In this document: positions 35,930 through 48,485 of the stretch, one piece after another
Layout of the letters: the number at the start of each line of letters is the position of its first letter
Numbering within the stretch: position 1 is the stretch's first letter
Assembly: GCA_022828595.1 (NCBI GenBank)
Contig: JAKGHH010000003.1
Span: 105,051,583 to 105,115,582, forward strand
Direction: 5' to 3'
Origin: Nelumbo lutea
Taxonomy: Eukaryota; Streptophyta; Magnoliopsida; Proteales; Nelumbonaceae
DNA length: 64,000 bases
Program-made: the position numbers and the translations under genes
Notes under the pieces: generated by a model
What the model saw: the letters and a program-made list of their open reading frames with translations, nothing else
The model's database searches: none
Told to the model about the DNA's origin: nothing

Positions 35930-37209
35930 TGGAACTGAATTATGCACTGAAATGAGAAGAATTGTCGCTTTTAAAGGCATTTTGTTCCATATGTTCCAAC
36001 TCCAAGGTGAAAAGAATAGTGGTGGATCTTTAACAAAATCATGTACTACATTAATGGTTGGAGAGAAGGATTGCTTTAGAGCACCGGATGTAGTATAGGA
36101 GGAAGAAAAAGCATGTTTCCTTGGTTGCTTTGTCTTCTTAGCTGTTTGTGTTTAAGATCGTATTATATGGAATTACTTAAAGGACACATTGTACCCGTCT
36201 GGTTTTTTTATTTATAACCAGCAAAGATTCTGACAATGACAAGATCCATTCTTGCTGCTACAGAGCACTAGTCTGAAACTTCACTTGATCCATCCGAGTT
36301 CGATCTTCTGAACAAAGTCCTATTCTCCATTAAATATTAGTGGTTGGAGTTTGTTTCTCCCAAGGGTCCATTAATTTATTAACGGTATTCTAATCTGAGC
36401 TCGGTCTATATCCAATTGATAAGATTTTTTTCTAATTTGAATAACTCATGAATCAAATTTGGATACGAGTAATATCTAATTCATCCATTCCTTTTTTTCC
36501 CATAGAAATTTCCATCCATTTACAGCGTTAAAAGACGGGAAACAAAATGCGTTTTTTCAGCTCATCTTTCGGATTTCTAATCCTTCAATTTCTAGGCATA
36601 CATTCGACAGGAGTGTAGGACTAATAAGGTGACTTGCTGGTTTGGCAGTTTTTTTTTTTTTTTTTTTCGTTTTGAAAAACAAAATCCTGCACAAGTGAAA
36701 CTCCTCTAAATGTTTCTTGTTAAAATCCTCGATAGTGGAATGCCGAGCATTGGGGTTATCCTGAATCCGTGTTTGAACACATGATGCCTCGGAACTGATC
36801 CAGTGCCTGTGGGGCCTAGTTTGCTTGGAACAAAACGAAACTTTTGGGCTCCAAGAAAATTTGGTGACTACAGAAGCACAAGCACCTATTTTAATATTTA
36901 ACGAGAAAAAGGGTCGACTTAACTTAGCTAGGATTGAAGGGATCGGCGTATCAGGTATCACCCTTAAAATCTGTCCCATCTGGCGTTTTCGGGAAAACTT
37001 TATCTTATATCTGTAGAGCTACAGACTTGCGAGAAACCAGAAACTGTTCATCTGTAGAGCTACAGACTCACCGATTCTGATGCATTTATAAACATGTAGC
37101 CGCTCAGAATGATATGTGGACTTGTTTACTTTGTAATTCTAGTAAACCAATAGGCCCCCAAGAGCTACCAGGAAACATGACAATTTAATCCAAGTGCGAG
37201 GAGAATTTA
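35930..37209. other. Convergent intergenic region between LSM4 and the WDR89 gene
   Basis: The LSM4 3' UTR probably runs to about 36230, past TTATATGGAATTACTTAAAGG. A 19-base T run lies at about 36648-36667. A repeated CTGTAGAGCTACAGACT word occurs near 37010 and 37052, possibly in the WDR89 3' UTR. No gene was seen. The minus-strand open frame at 36557-36979 has no recognisable domain. Confidence 0.45.
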
Positions 37210-38629
37210 CTAGTAAGGATGGTGTCTCTTTTTGTGAATTTTTGTTGACTTCATAGCAAGTGAACTTGAGATCCAAGAACGTTTTATTTCGGAGGATTCA
37301 TCTGACACCCAGCAACACAAGCGACCATCCTCACCCCCCGTCCATCCAAAAATGCCTTGTGTACGAGCTGGCCCACCATGCAGGCTTGACAAAGATAGCA
37401 CAGTCCTCACAACCCGTGTGTCCGCCCTCGAGTGTAGCTTCTGGAGGGCCTATTTCTCCCATTCCCTTGTAATTTATAGTAAAGTATCCCAACGTGCCAG
37501 TATTTGTCCCACCAATCACCCACAAACGATCATTGGCCTCTGAATATTGGCAATCAACAAAGTAATCAACCTGAAGACAGAGAAAATGCTATAATAAGGA
37601 CAAAATGTTGTCTAATTCATCTGAGTACATTATACTCTACAGACACTCCCTCAAGATGGATCAGGGCCTAGCATATTGTATCTTGTGCTATAAGGATAAT
37701 GCAAGCTTAGATTTGAAGCCTATATCATCAATAAAAAAGATCTTTTTTGATGTAAAATTGTCATTCTCAAGACAAGACTGGTACAAATCCAAAATGTGAA
37801 ACGGCATAGTTGAAGTTTTATAAATTACAATTACTTCAGTAAGCCCCCAAATTTTCATGATTCAAACTAGGATAACAGGATGGATTATTTGGTTCAATTC
37901 ATGTAAAAGTAAGAGCAGAAATTTCTTGTGCCAGTATTTTTTCCTTGTTCTTTAAATGTTTCTTTTTGGAGGTGGGGGAACATCTAGTTGCATTCAGAGA
38001 AGTTGGAGCATACAAGCCCCAATAGCAGAAATGTGACTGGGCCCATCCCAATTTGTCTAATTTATCAAAAATGGAGTCTGAAAAAATCACTCTCCAAATT
38101 TTAATTGCATAGGTAGAAGTTTTAGAAAGAAAAACTGATACCATGTTAAAAGGGGCTCCTCAGGTTCCACAAAGAAATAGCTCACACAAGGTTAGTGTTA
38201 AAAGGGGCTCCTATAGAAGACCAGCCAATTGACAATTTTTATGCTTAAAATTTTGGATTTTTTATTGATCTCTATAGTTGAGAACAGTGACAGGTGGGAG
38301 AATCTATCACAATTTAAAGGGGTACTGTAGCATAAGTGGGAGTTTGGGACAATACATTCAGAAAACCAATACAATTTTACGAGGGGGAGCAAACCATAAA
38401 TTTCCCTAAAATTTTTCAATCATAATGTCAGCATCATCTAAGTCCTGTTCCAACTATATGGGGGGTTCGGCTACATGAAACCCATTTTGCTGTTTAGTTC
38501 TACTCACACCCTAACATGAGCACAGAAAGACACTTCAGGATCCATGTTCATAAATGTTTTGCAAAGATTTTAATGCCGGCAACCTGATACAACCCTCTAT
38601 CTGGGCTTGGGACTGGCAATGCAAGACAA

Positions 38630-39075
38630 GCTCAAAATTTTCAATTGTGATGTATAGAACAATAGATGATAAATGAATGTAGCAGCTATGTTGTATGGTG
38701 CGGAGTGTTGGGAAGTTAAGAAGCATCATATCAAAAAATGGGTGTGGCAGAAATGTAAATGCTTTGATGGATGAGTTGTAAAGCTAGAAAGGACATGGTC
38801 AGAAATGAAGTCATCCAAGGAACCTAGGAATAGCTTAAATAGATGATAAAATGAGAGAAAGTAGACTGAATTGGTTTGGTGACGTGCATAGAAGACCATT
38901 CCTAGCACCTGTTAAAAGTGATCTATTGCAAGTTTAAGGGGCTAGAAAAATTACTAGTAAGAAATGATTTAATAACCCATAAATTAATGATGTATATGGC
39001 ACGGAGCAGAATAGGGAGAAACAGGACTCGTATAGCCAACCCCATTAATTGGGACAGGGCTTAGATGATGATGAA
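38630..39075 (+). mobile_element. RTE-type LINE 3' fragment in a WDR89 intron
   Basis: Shifting plus-strand frames read AMLYGAECWEVKKHHI, KARKDMVRNEV, ESRLNWFGDVHRRPF and LAPVKSDL. This is the characteristic C-terminal block of plant RTE-clade reverse transcriptases. It ends TTGGGACAGGGCTTAGATGATGATGA, where the GATGATGATGA resembles the simple-repeat tail of RTE elements. Confidence 0.72.
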
Positions 39076-39649
39076 TGTACAAAAAAATAATTTTGTCAAA
39101 AAGTAACATAAGTTGTATGACCATATGCTTCTAACAATCTAGTGAATTAAAGGATCAAACATTCTATTTCAGGAAACAAGACTGGCTCACATGATTTAGG
39201 ATCCAGCTTTTTGAGGCAGATGAACGAGCAACCTCAAAGTAGGCTTCATTTGTTCCATTTCTCCAGTCCCATACACTGCAGGGGAAAATAATTAGCCTAG
39301 AAGGCAAAATAAACATTCCAATAGAATCAAATATAAAAATAGTAGACAATATAAATTGGCATGGGATTTTCTGGTTGGGTCATCCAGCCTAGAGATACAT
39401 CCAGGAATAATCTGTGGCACCCTAGGTAGTGGCCAAAAGGGCATTTCCTGTGCTCCACCTATTCATGAGGCAACTGCAAATCCAAAAGGAGCTGCCATTG
39501 TGGCATTGTGAAATGGAGTCCTTCATCCATGCATTTCTTAAATTAAACAAAAGTTTTCAATTGTTAGCATCACCAGGTAAGTTTCTAATGCATGTGTAGA
39601 GAGCTGAGGTAAAACATAAGGAGGTGAATCACTGAGAAAAGTATTCTAC

Positions 39650-39925
39650 ACACTCCTAATGTAGACCTCTTATCATCTAAGCATCCTACCCAGTCTACAT
39701 CTATATAGGATTCTAGCTTCAGATTCTCATGATTTGAGAAAAGAATGCCTCTACCAGGGTGCTTTTTCAGATATGCAAGTATTCTCTCAATAGATTCCCA
39801 GTGTTGAACCCGAACCCGAGGTGCATGCATGTACTGACTTACAACATTGACAGCATAAAAAATATTTGGTCGTGTCATACACAAATATAGTAGTCGGCCC
39901 ACCATTCTTTGATATCTCCCCACAC
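39650..39925 (-). mobile_element. Copia reverse transcriptase/RNase H fragment, minus strand
   Basis: The minus strand reads YQRMVGRLLYLCMTRPN, YAVNVVSQYMHAPR, ILAYLKKHPGRGILF and YIDVDWVGCLDDKRST, which are Copia connection and RNase H blocks. It abuts a LINE fragment at about 39926 and ends abruptly on both sides. It lies where a WDR89 exon is missing. Confidence 0.8.
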
Positions 39926-40200
39926 TCAGAGTCCCCTTCAACTACCAAGTGCTGAACTCCTAATTGTTCTGCAATCTGAATACCTTGTACCACCGCTAAC
40001 ATCTCAGCTCCATTGGAGTCTCCTATTCCCACGGGGCCTGAAAACAATGCTAATATTTTGCTCTCATTATCTCTCAGCACCCCACATATCCTTGATGAGC
40101 CTGGGTTTCCTTGGCTGCTTCCATCAAAGTTCAGCTTTACCCATCCATCAGGCGGAGGCATCCATACTACAGATTTCCTGTCCTTGTATGGCTGTTAGCC
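39926..40200 (-). mobile_element. LINE RNase H fragment, minus strand
   Basis: The minus strand reads MPPPDGWVKLNFDGSSQGNP, GVLRDNESKIL, IGDSNGAEMLAVVQGIQ and LVVEGDSE before switching to Copia sequence. It keeps the Asp, Glu and Asp positions of type-1 RNase H. Confidence 0.8.
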
Positions 40201-41154
40201 ATCGCTATCCAGTTTCTCCAAAAATAATCAAAGGAGAATGAATGAAATAAGAAAGTTAATTGTTGTTATCCAGAAGTTACCATTGTTGTGAATATATAGA
40301 TTCATTCCACATGTGAATAAAGAAATAACATTGGTAATCATCAAAAGAATAACAAAAATACCGTACCTGAGATTGACACCCACAAGCAAGAAGGTTATCG
40401 TTGGACCCACCAAAAGAAAAGCTGAATATTTCTTGGGATGAACCAGCCCTTAATGAGCATACCTAACATGCATATATTTAAACCATTAAAAGGATGAATG
40501 AAGATCTTTATAGAAAATCAACATATTTGAGATTAAAACTGCACATTCAAGTAAGAACACGGACCAGCCTATGGTGTATATGCAATCTTGTTGTTGTAAT
40601 CAAAATTTTAGAATGCCTACTGATCTTAATTTTGACAATGCACTATATCAAGTCCTTATAAATTGTAAAATTCTTTCTTGACCACCAAGGTCTAATAACC
40701 AAAACCAGCAAAACTAATCTCACATTCCAAAATGATTTTTTAGACTGCAAACTAATTATATATTGAAAGCCAAATGGATGACCCAATTCAATATCTTGTA
40801 GTCGGCAATCATCTCCAAAGGTAAAAGACATGTTATACTATATATGACATAACTGTGTGTTAGATATTAAATTATTGATGCTACACTTTTCTCCTTGAAA
40901 ATTATCACTGGAGCGTCACTAACCTATCGATTAGGTAGCTTTTTTCCTCCACGTACAAATACTTTATACAATACATCTAAGTTATATTCCTAGTTTAAAA
41001 TATAATATGCTTTTAAATTTCCTTCCTCTTATTTCTATTTTCATTTCTCTAGTCATGCCTCAATTTGGAGATGGAACTGCACAAGGTTAACATTGAGCCA
41101 ATTTAAAAAACAAAATGCCTCTAAAAGCTGCAAAATATTATTCATAATTTATTT

Positions 41155-41675
41155 TTAGGGAAAATTGCTGAAACCCCCTTGTAGTTTGGTAATTGCAATC
41201 ACCTCCCCTGAACTATTTGACATGGTTGCAAATAGAACCCCTCTAATAGAATATTCTAAATAAAGGCATAAAAATGTCCAAAATACACATGCAATTACTT
41301 TTGATAAAAAAAATATTTGTTTTTCATTTTTTCTCTTCATATGAATCACTACCCCAAACCCTTTCTCTTTTCTGAAATCGACTTATTTTCCAAATTTGCC
41401 ATTCATATCAAGCACTCAAATGTAAAGCTACAACTTTAAATTCTCTTTGTTTTTGCAGTTCATAAAGTATGTGTTTTTTCTTGTAGAAATCTGCCTCAAT
41501 AGTAAATGCATGGATATTTTGGACATTTTTATGCCTTTATTTAGAATATTCTATTAGAGGGGGTCTACTTGCAACTGTCAAAAACTCCAGGGGAGGTGAT
41601 TGCAATTACCCAACTTCAAGGGAGGTTTCAGCAACGGTCAGAAACTTCAAGAAAGGTTTCAGCAATTTACCCTTA
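41155..41675. mobile_element. Foldback element in WDR89 intron 2
   Basis: The left arm GGAAAATTGCTGAAACCCCC, GGTAATTGCAATCACCTCCC and TAATAGAATATTCTAAATAA is mirrored on the right from 41529 to 41675. The right arm carries an extra partial repeat of GAAACTTCAAG-GGTTTCAGCAA. Arms of about 140 bp enclose about 240 bp. No ORF is present. Confidence 0.8.
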
Positions 41676-42900
41676 TTTTTGTTCATTAACTTGATGTAGA
41701 ATTGGGTTGACATAATACCACCTTCATTGTGCCAATAGAACACCAAAACGATATGTTACTATGTTGGGTTGACATATTTTTCATATTTTAACAGTTATCA
41801 TTATTTTATTTTAATTTGTTTCATTGTTCACTGAGAAAGCATGCTAATTGAACAAAGTTTAGCCAAGTGCAATGCCTCATCTCGCAAGTCACGGGTTGTC
41901 TGGGAAAGGTATCCGTGTGTGTTCTATGTGCCTACTGCCTAGGACCAAGTTGAATGCATGGAAAGTTCAACAGCAAAAGCATCAGACCTGCTTGAAGGTC
42001 CTTGTGTCCCAAGACCTAATAGTTCTATCAGATGAGCAAGAATGGAAAAGATGCGGAGTTGATGGGCCTGAAAATGAGATCTGGTGGATGGTATTAGAAT
42101 GTCCCTTACACTCTCCAAGATACTGGCCTGTCCCCGGGGAGTAAAGTTTAACAGTGTTTGTTGATAAAGACACCGCCAAAGATGAATTCCCCTGGCTTGC
42201 ATTCAGAGTGATGAAATCAAAAGAACAGGGCTTATGTAATCCAGTAATCAATAAAATTACTATAATGCGAGATATGCAATTCAAGCAATTGGTAAAAACA
42301 TTGGAACAAAGAAATGAGCATTCTTGAAGGATCCAAACAGAGAACAGATGGAAGACAAACTAAACAGGCAAAAATAAATATAAGAAACTAAACAGAAACA
42401 GCAAAAAACCTTTAATTGTTTACTTATTTTTGATAAATAAATAAAGAACCCTTGTTCCCTCGAAAGTCGATTAGTGTGAAATGACAACAGAAAAAAAAAA
42501 AAAAAAAAAACCTTGGAGCTCATGTCTTGCTTATGAACAGTCTCACCGTCATTATCCCGTTCCAAGTGAATTCACAAACGAGAGTGACCGTAAACCAATT
42601 TTCAACAATGCGATGAGTTTGTTCCTTTACCAGAAAATGAAGAATGAGCTGCTTACTAAATTAGTTGAAATTCTTTCTCGCTTCCTCGAAATAGGGAAAA
42701 ATCAATTCCGTAACTAAGAAGAAAATGAATAAAAGAACTGTCTGGGAAACCAGAACCAGAGAGAGACAGTTTATTTACCTCGAAACGATTTGAAATACGT
42801 AATCGTCGCCGAAGCTTGTCTGAATCGAGTTTTTCATGCTCAGACGCTTAAATGAGTTCGAATTATTAGGAGCAGGAGGCTCTTCGATATCCATTTCCAT

Positions 42901-43025
42901 CTCGTATCTCAGACAAAGGCTCAGAATGCGCCACTGAGCAACTACGAACCAGTGTACAAGAAAATAAATATAAATTAAAAATAAAAAATAAATCAATTAC
43001 AAAAAAAAAAAATCTTATAACCCAT
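42901..43025 (-). promoter_or_regulatory. Upstream region of the WDR89-like gene
   Basis: A short stretch lies between the WDR89 ATG and an AT-rich repeat. No TATA box or conserved site was fixed. Confidence 0.3.
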
Positions 43026-44400
43026 CTATACTACTTTAAAAATTACTAATGTATTCAAGAATATTTCTAGAATTTTCTAAGGATAATACTTATCTTCTAT
43101 ATTTAAATTTAATGATAAAAAAATAAGGGCAAATAGGATAATTGGTTCTTCATATTAAATGAATTGAAAAGAGGTAATTTAAAGATATTCAATGTATTCA
43201 ATTATCTCTTATTAAATCCAACATTTAAGTTATTAACTTCCATTCATATTCATTGAATCATATATTTAAGTCATTTTTATTTCTTCTCATCATTGATTTC
43301 TATTAATTAAATTCATACTTAATAAATTAATAATTCCATTAACATAAAATCTTATACTTTTAAAATCTACCTACCAAAAATAGTGTTTTCATCTAAGTGG
43401 TTGTAATAAATTAAATCATTTTGGGTCAAATGGGTTAATTCATATTGCCATGATTAAATAATAAAATTAAAAAATAGATAAAATTAAAAATAAAAAAGGA
43501 AACATTTTTAACATATATATTAAACAACAATAAGTGTGTTAAATAAGAAATGTTTTTATTAATGATGAAAATGGAATGTAAAATTTAAAATCAACTGGAA
43601 ATAAAAATATTTTTCTATTCTCTCTCATTAAATCCTATATTTAAAATATATTTTTCTCATCATTAAATTCTTGTAATTAAATCCACAATATTAATTTTAA
43701 TAGTATAAAAATAAATATTCTGAAAAGTAATTTGAAAACAAAATCATTTTCTTCCCTCTTGGTAGTGGGCAAACAATTTGACCATTTGGGGTCAAATGGA
43801 TTAATAAATAATGTCATAATTAAATAATAAAAAATTAAAATAAATAACTATGAAATGCAAGAAGTATTTTTATTAATGATGAAAATGGAAAGCCAATTTC
43901 AAAATATACCTATAAATTAAATGATGTCATAGTCAAATAATAAAATTTTTAATAATAGAAAATACAAAGAATCACAAAAACAAAAAAATAAGAGAAAACT
44001 TTGGGTACATAACTAATGTTATATATTTATAAAAAATAAAATAGTGGGTACATTTCTAATATTGTACATTCATTATATTGAACAAAAATAAGTTTTATAC
44101 ATAAGAAATAATTTTATCAATGATGAAAATGTAATACAAAATTTAATATCAACCTAGAAATCAAACAATTTTTATTTTTAGATGGTGGGTTAGTGGTTTG
44201 AGTAAAACGATACCATAAACAAACAAAAATTAAATGTGATAAGTAAAAAATATTTTATATAATGTAAATGAAATATATAATTTAAAGAAAAAATTATAGT
44301 CAAAGTTGGTTGTACATTTAAAATTATGTTGCAGGTTGGTTTATAAACGAACCAAACTCTAAAAACTGGCTTTACATTTCAAATTATAAAAACCCCCACT
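43026..44400. repeat. AT-rich repeat with Helitron-like left end and internal repeats
   Basis: A host A is followed by TCTATACTACTTTAAAAATT, which resembles many plant Helitron 5' ends. Inside, TTTTATTAATGATGAAAATGG-like words recur near 43550, 43868 and 44110, each preceded by AAATAA or AAGTA. No CTRR hairpin end was found, so assignment to Helitrons is tentative. Confidence 0.4.
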
Positions 44401-45210
44401 ATGTCATCAGAGGCTTATGTGGTTGTTATCACCATGGGATTCTTATTCCATGTTGGACACAGCAGAAAACCTATATTGAAAATAGGTTTTTAGTTTCTCT
44501 CCCACTCCCTCTGTCTCTCGATCTCCTTCCCTTCTCTCTCACTCTCATAGTCATCTCTCGATTTCCCGTTCCCTCTTTCTCTCCCACTCTCTCTGATTCG
44601 ATTTAGTTAAATCAAAACCTCTCTCTCTCTCTCTCTTGTTTTCCCTCAATCTTTCTCATTCTTCTCCCTTACTCTCCCTCAATTTTAGTTTTTTTTTTCA
44701 CATCTTATTAGTATTTTAGATAGAGAAAGAGAGATAGGGGGTTGGGAAAGAGGTCTTCCAATTAGGTTATTTACTGTGAGAGAGGTTAGGAGATGTTTTA
44801 GGAGGAAGTTTTAGGTGGGGGAGATAATTTAGGAGAACTTTTAAGAGAGGAGATGATTTAGTTGATTGGGGAATGTGTGTGTGTGTGTGTGAGAGAGAGA
44901 GATTTTAGGAATAAGATAAGGGGATTATTGCCTATGTTGTGTCCTTGTTGGTTTAATGGGCAATTATGCGGAATTAAAAAAAAAATAGAAAGAGGGGTTT
45001 GGATAGAATAGAATAGACCACTAAATCGCATCAAAATTGGCTGTTTATCTAGCCTTAAAAACGGTTTGGTTTGATATGAGGATTTCTTATACAGTATTTT
45101 TCTGATTTGGCATAGTTTTTTAAATATAAAAAATAAACCAAATCGTAAATCAAATTAAACCAAATAATACTATGCTCAAACATAAATATATATGATTTAA
45201 CATTTTATAC
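44401..45210. other. Intergenic, simple-sequence rich, no gene
   Basis: CT-rich tracts lie at 44500-44690 and (TG)n(AG)n at 44875-44902. No conserved coding segment was seen. Confidence 0.5.
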
Positions 45211-45211
45211 C

Positions 45212-46072
45212 AAGGTTTTCAACCCGTTGTTGACCCACTCGGTTGAACTATTCAAACCGTCACCCGATCAAAAAAGTGAGCCCGTTTATTCTAAACCCGA
45301 TATTTGAGAGAAAACCGTTGACTTTGGTAAAAAACTATTGACCCAAGTGGTTAAACCGGTAAACAGCTTAAACCATTCGCAGGTCGTGGTCCGTTCAACC
45401 TAAAATGTAATGCCTAAAACCCTAGTCTCTTTTTATTTTTCCCCTTCTTTCCCTCCCATTCTTCTTTTCACACCAACCCGTTGCTTCTTTTACAGAAACC
45501 ATCATTTTTTATCTCATTTCTATTCATAATAGTCTAATAACTACATTTGCCCACCATTGTAGATTTGTTGTCACTACCATTGCCTTAACGCTGAATATCT
45601 GATACGCATTGCCGCGGCTGATATGCAACTATCATAGATCAGTTGCCTCTGTTATACAACCGCTAGATAGTACGAGAGGTGTTGTCGGCATGAGCTGGGC
45701 AGAAATGTCTCTGAGCATGAAGATACCCAGCTGCTACTACTTCTCTCTACTCTTACTCCCTGAAGATACGATGTGTTGTCGTGGTACTATTGTAACCATT
45801 GAAGAGCCACTATCAGCTTCTGGCTATGGCTAATGAGCCTTTCTCCTCCCTCTGTTAATCTCTTTCTCCCTTCGATCTCCCTTATCTGCCCCTAATATTT
45901 TCTTATATATTCAGCAAACCTAGATCCAAAGGATGATATTCAATGTTCCTAATCTAACGATTAAAACATTATTATATGTTGAACTGTTGACCTAGATGGT
46001 TGGACCGTCGACTCATGACCCGGAGGAAAAGACAGTTCCATTTCCGGGTCTGGTTTTAAAACATTTTTTTAT
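45212..46072. repeat. Old repeat with AACCCG / CGGGT ends
   Basis: AGGTTTTCAACCCG near 45212 and GGGTCTGGTTTTAAAACA near 46045 look like eroded inverted ends. TTCAAACCGTCACCCGATCA (45249) is related to TTCAAACCATCACCCAACCA near 61507, so the family occurs again there. The class is uncertain. Confidence 0.4.
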
Positions 46073-46094
46073 ACATTATTGTTTGCTTTAATTT

Positions 46095-46735
46095 TTAGGG
46101 AAACTTTCCTATTAGTACCATGTACTTTGGGCCTAGTGCCAATTTGGTCCCTAAATATTAAAACGCGATAATTCAAAACTCAAACTTTCAAAATGTGTTA
46201 ATCTAGTGTCTATCATTAACTACTTGTTAAGTGGCATGTGAAAAGACACAAATGCCCTTCAAGTGTCATCTAATTTTCTTTATCAACCATCAAAATGTCT
46301 TTATCAAAACTAAAACAAGATGAAACAAAGGTATAAATTTTGCGTACAGTTTTGCAAGGGAATGGTAATGACCCGACTCCCACAAAAGAATACCAGTCAA
46401 AAGAAAACAAAATGGCAGTAAAGTTTTACCATAACTTAAGCTCAATCATTTCTTTGGTGTTGTTCACCATTGCTTTGGTTAAATCTTAATTCCTGAGGAA
46501 GAAGATGATGAATAATATTTTGAAGGTAGTTTTGATATTTTCTTAAAAAATTAAATAGCACATGTCATCACATGATACATATAAGTATATAATTGACAGT
46601 TGGTTAACGATAGGTACTAAATTGGCACGTTTTGAAAGTTCAAGTATTGAATTGTCGCGTTTTAAAGTTCAATGACCAAAGTGACACTAGGCCCAAAGTA
46701 CATGGTATACTAATATGGAATTTTTCTTAATTTTT
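46095..46735. mobile_element. Foldback element, copy 1 of a pair
   Basis: Left words TACCATGTACTTTGGGCCTA, AAAACGCGATAATTC and CTTTCAAAATGTG are mirrored on the right strand as TACCATGTACTTTGGGCCTA, AAAACGCGACAATTC and CTTTCAAAACGTG. Arms are about 170 bp. No ORF is present. Confidence 0.82.
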
Positions 46736-46799
46736 AACTTGTAATTTGATGTTTAAAGAACTGCTTATATTTGGGAAAGTGATAATGTAATTTATATAA

Positions 46800-47275
46800 G
46801 GGTAAATTGTATATTAGTACCTTGTACTTTGGGCCCAATCTCACTTTGGTACCCAAATTTCAAAATGTGTCAATCTAGTATTTGAACTTCCAAAAAGTCC
46901 CAATTTAGTCTTGATCATTAATTGTCCATCAATTATCTATATCACATGATGACACATGCAGCCTAAAACTTTTGAAAATGTCAAAACTACCCTTCAAAAT
47001 AAGACATTGTTCATCATTTTTTTCCTCAAAAATCAAGATTGAACCAAAGCAATGGTGAACAACCGAAAGATATTTGGATTTAGGTATTTGAGTGTTTGAT
47101 AAAGAAAATTAGATGACACCCAAAGGTAATTTGCATCCTTTCACATGCCACTTAATTTGGTCAACAATTTTGGACTAAACTGGAATGCTTTGGAGGTTCA
47201 CATACTAGATTGGCACATTTTGAAATTCGAGTACCAAAGTGAGACTAGGCTCAAAGTATGGGGTAACATTTCAAT
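46800..47275. mobile_element. Foldback element, copy 2 of a pair
   Basis: Same family as 46095-46735. The left end TACCTTGTACTTTGGGCCCA and the right complement CCATACTTTGAGCCTAGTCT share the TTGGG/AGCC core, and AAAATGTG(T/C)CAATCTAGTA occurs in both arms. It lies only about 65 bp from copy 1, in the same arrangement. Confidence 0.75.
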
Positions 47276-48485
47276 TTAATACTTGAATTATATATGTTAT
47301 CTAGATATGCATATTATTTGGTTTTTCTAGATAGGTTAAACAGTTAAACCTAATAGTATTAAAATGGACTGTGATTTGATCTAATTTGCCTTGAAATCGT
47401 CTCAAAACCGAACACTCAATCAATGTAACCCATTGAAAGCCGCGGCCCTCTCAAACAAACTCTATATGCGGATATTTGCCTTGGTATCACATAAAAGCTG
47501 AATTCAATCTATAAAAACTTTTACTCACATCATGTTTCTTCCCATCTCTATCCTCTCCCGCGCATTGAAGGTGCCAACTAGCCTGATTTCTAACTGGTGG
47601 TGGCAGAAACTTGGGGGGTGGGGGTGGGGGTGGGGGGGATCAAGTCCATCAAGTCCACTCATGATGGGCGCAGGGGTTTGGGAGAGGACTACCCCTGTTG
47701 TGTAGTCGTCCGTGTGCATTTACATATGCCAGCATTCATGGATAAAATAGTGAACCTTTTTTGTGCTAAAAATGTGACTTAGACAAATTTCTAAGCTCCT
47801 TGTCTCCTTGATAAGTCCCACCGTGATATGATACCTGAAAAAATTGACAAGCAATCAACTTGCATCATAGTGGTAACCGATCAACTTTTCATCAAAATTC
47901 ACAAAGGTATTCAGATCGCAACGGGATATATATATTATCCGATTGATTTGGGATCAAATTCGGATCACCCTTAATGTGATTCAAATTCGAATTTGGACAA
48001 TCAGATAATGTTTGCAGACCTAAGGGGAGGGAGTTGATGACTTGATTGGTATCACATCAGGCCAGCATCATAGTAATTGCCTAATAACAAAGATATGATT
48101 CCACCAAATTGATTAATAACATTCAATAAAGGCTAATAACATATTTAATATTGAAGATGAGAGAGAGAGAGAGAAAGGGGGGGTGAGAGATTGCAAAACA
48201 AACTGGAATAAAATTCTAAAACAAGCTAAATGCCAAATCTCGGTTATAAACCTCTAACCTATAATTTTCAGAATACATCTCATGCCGGAAACAAATAAAA
48301 AACCAGAATGGCCCCAAGCCAGCATCCAGTAGGGACTACACATCTAAACAAACACCAGGCAGAATAGTGCTCCGCCATGTCAGAGATGCAAACATTTGGC
48401 AATCCCCACAGTGACCAACTCGCCACCCCCCAGATTATGCCAACCCAATAGCTGCAGTGCGTTGAAATCTTGGTCCAGACCATCT
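47276..48485 (-). other. Intergenic plus p23 3' untranslated region
   Basis: The minus-strand p23 transcript probably extends below 48485 into 48200-48400. A (GA)n tract lies at 48155-48185. Apart from the G-run motif near 47613, nothing else was recognised. Confidence 0.45.
47613..47638 (+). other. Potential G-quadruplex
   Basis: Four G runs of 6, 5, 5 and 7 are separated by single T residues. This is the tightest loop arrangement expected for a stable parallel quadruplex. It lies about 850 bp past the p23 stop codon. Confidence 0.7.

Larger units (their letters stand above)
37210..42900 (-). pseudogene. WDR89: WD40 protein, WDR89 homolog, apparently disrupted
   Basis: Minus-strand exons are 42900-42779 (start MEMDIEEPPAPN, FGDDYVFQIV), 42195-41988 (VSLSTNTVKLYSPGTGQY, GHSNTIHQISFS, HSCSSDRTIRSWDTR), 40462-40367 (AGSSQEIFSFSFGGSNDNLL), 39275-39191 (VWDWRNGTNEAYFEVARSSA) and 37570-37210 (VDYFVDCQYSE, LWVIGGTNTGTLGYF, GWTGGEDGRLCCW, ending HHPY). 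These follow plant WDR89 homologs, beta-propeller proteins of poorly known role. Two problems show. Exon 40462-40367 ends in phase 0, but 39275-39191 must be entered in phase 2, so an exon of roughly 85 codons with the central WD repeats is missing; only LINE and Copia fragments lie between. In the last exon, near 37413, two bases are missing relative to the open frame, truncating the product before the final WD repeat. A sequencing error or an unseen exon is the alternative. Confidence 0.8.

Noticed and set aside
36557..36979. 140-codon minus-strand frame between LSM4 and WDR89
   Set aside because: It runs through a long T tract giving a Lys run and has no recognisable domain; not supported as a gene.
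41872..42144. 90-codon plus-strand frame
   Set aside because: It is the antisense shadow of the WDR89-like exon 41988-42195, where the minus strand carries clear WD-repeat residues and splice sites.
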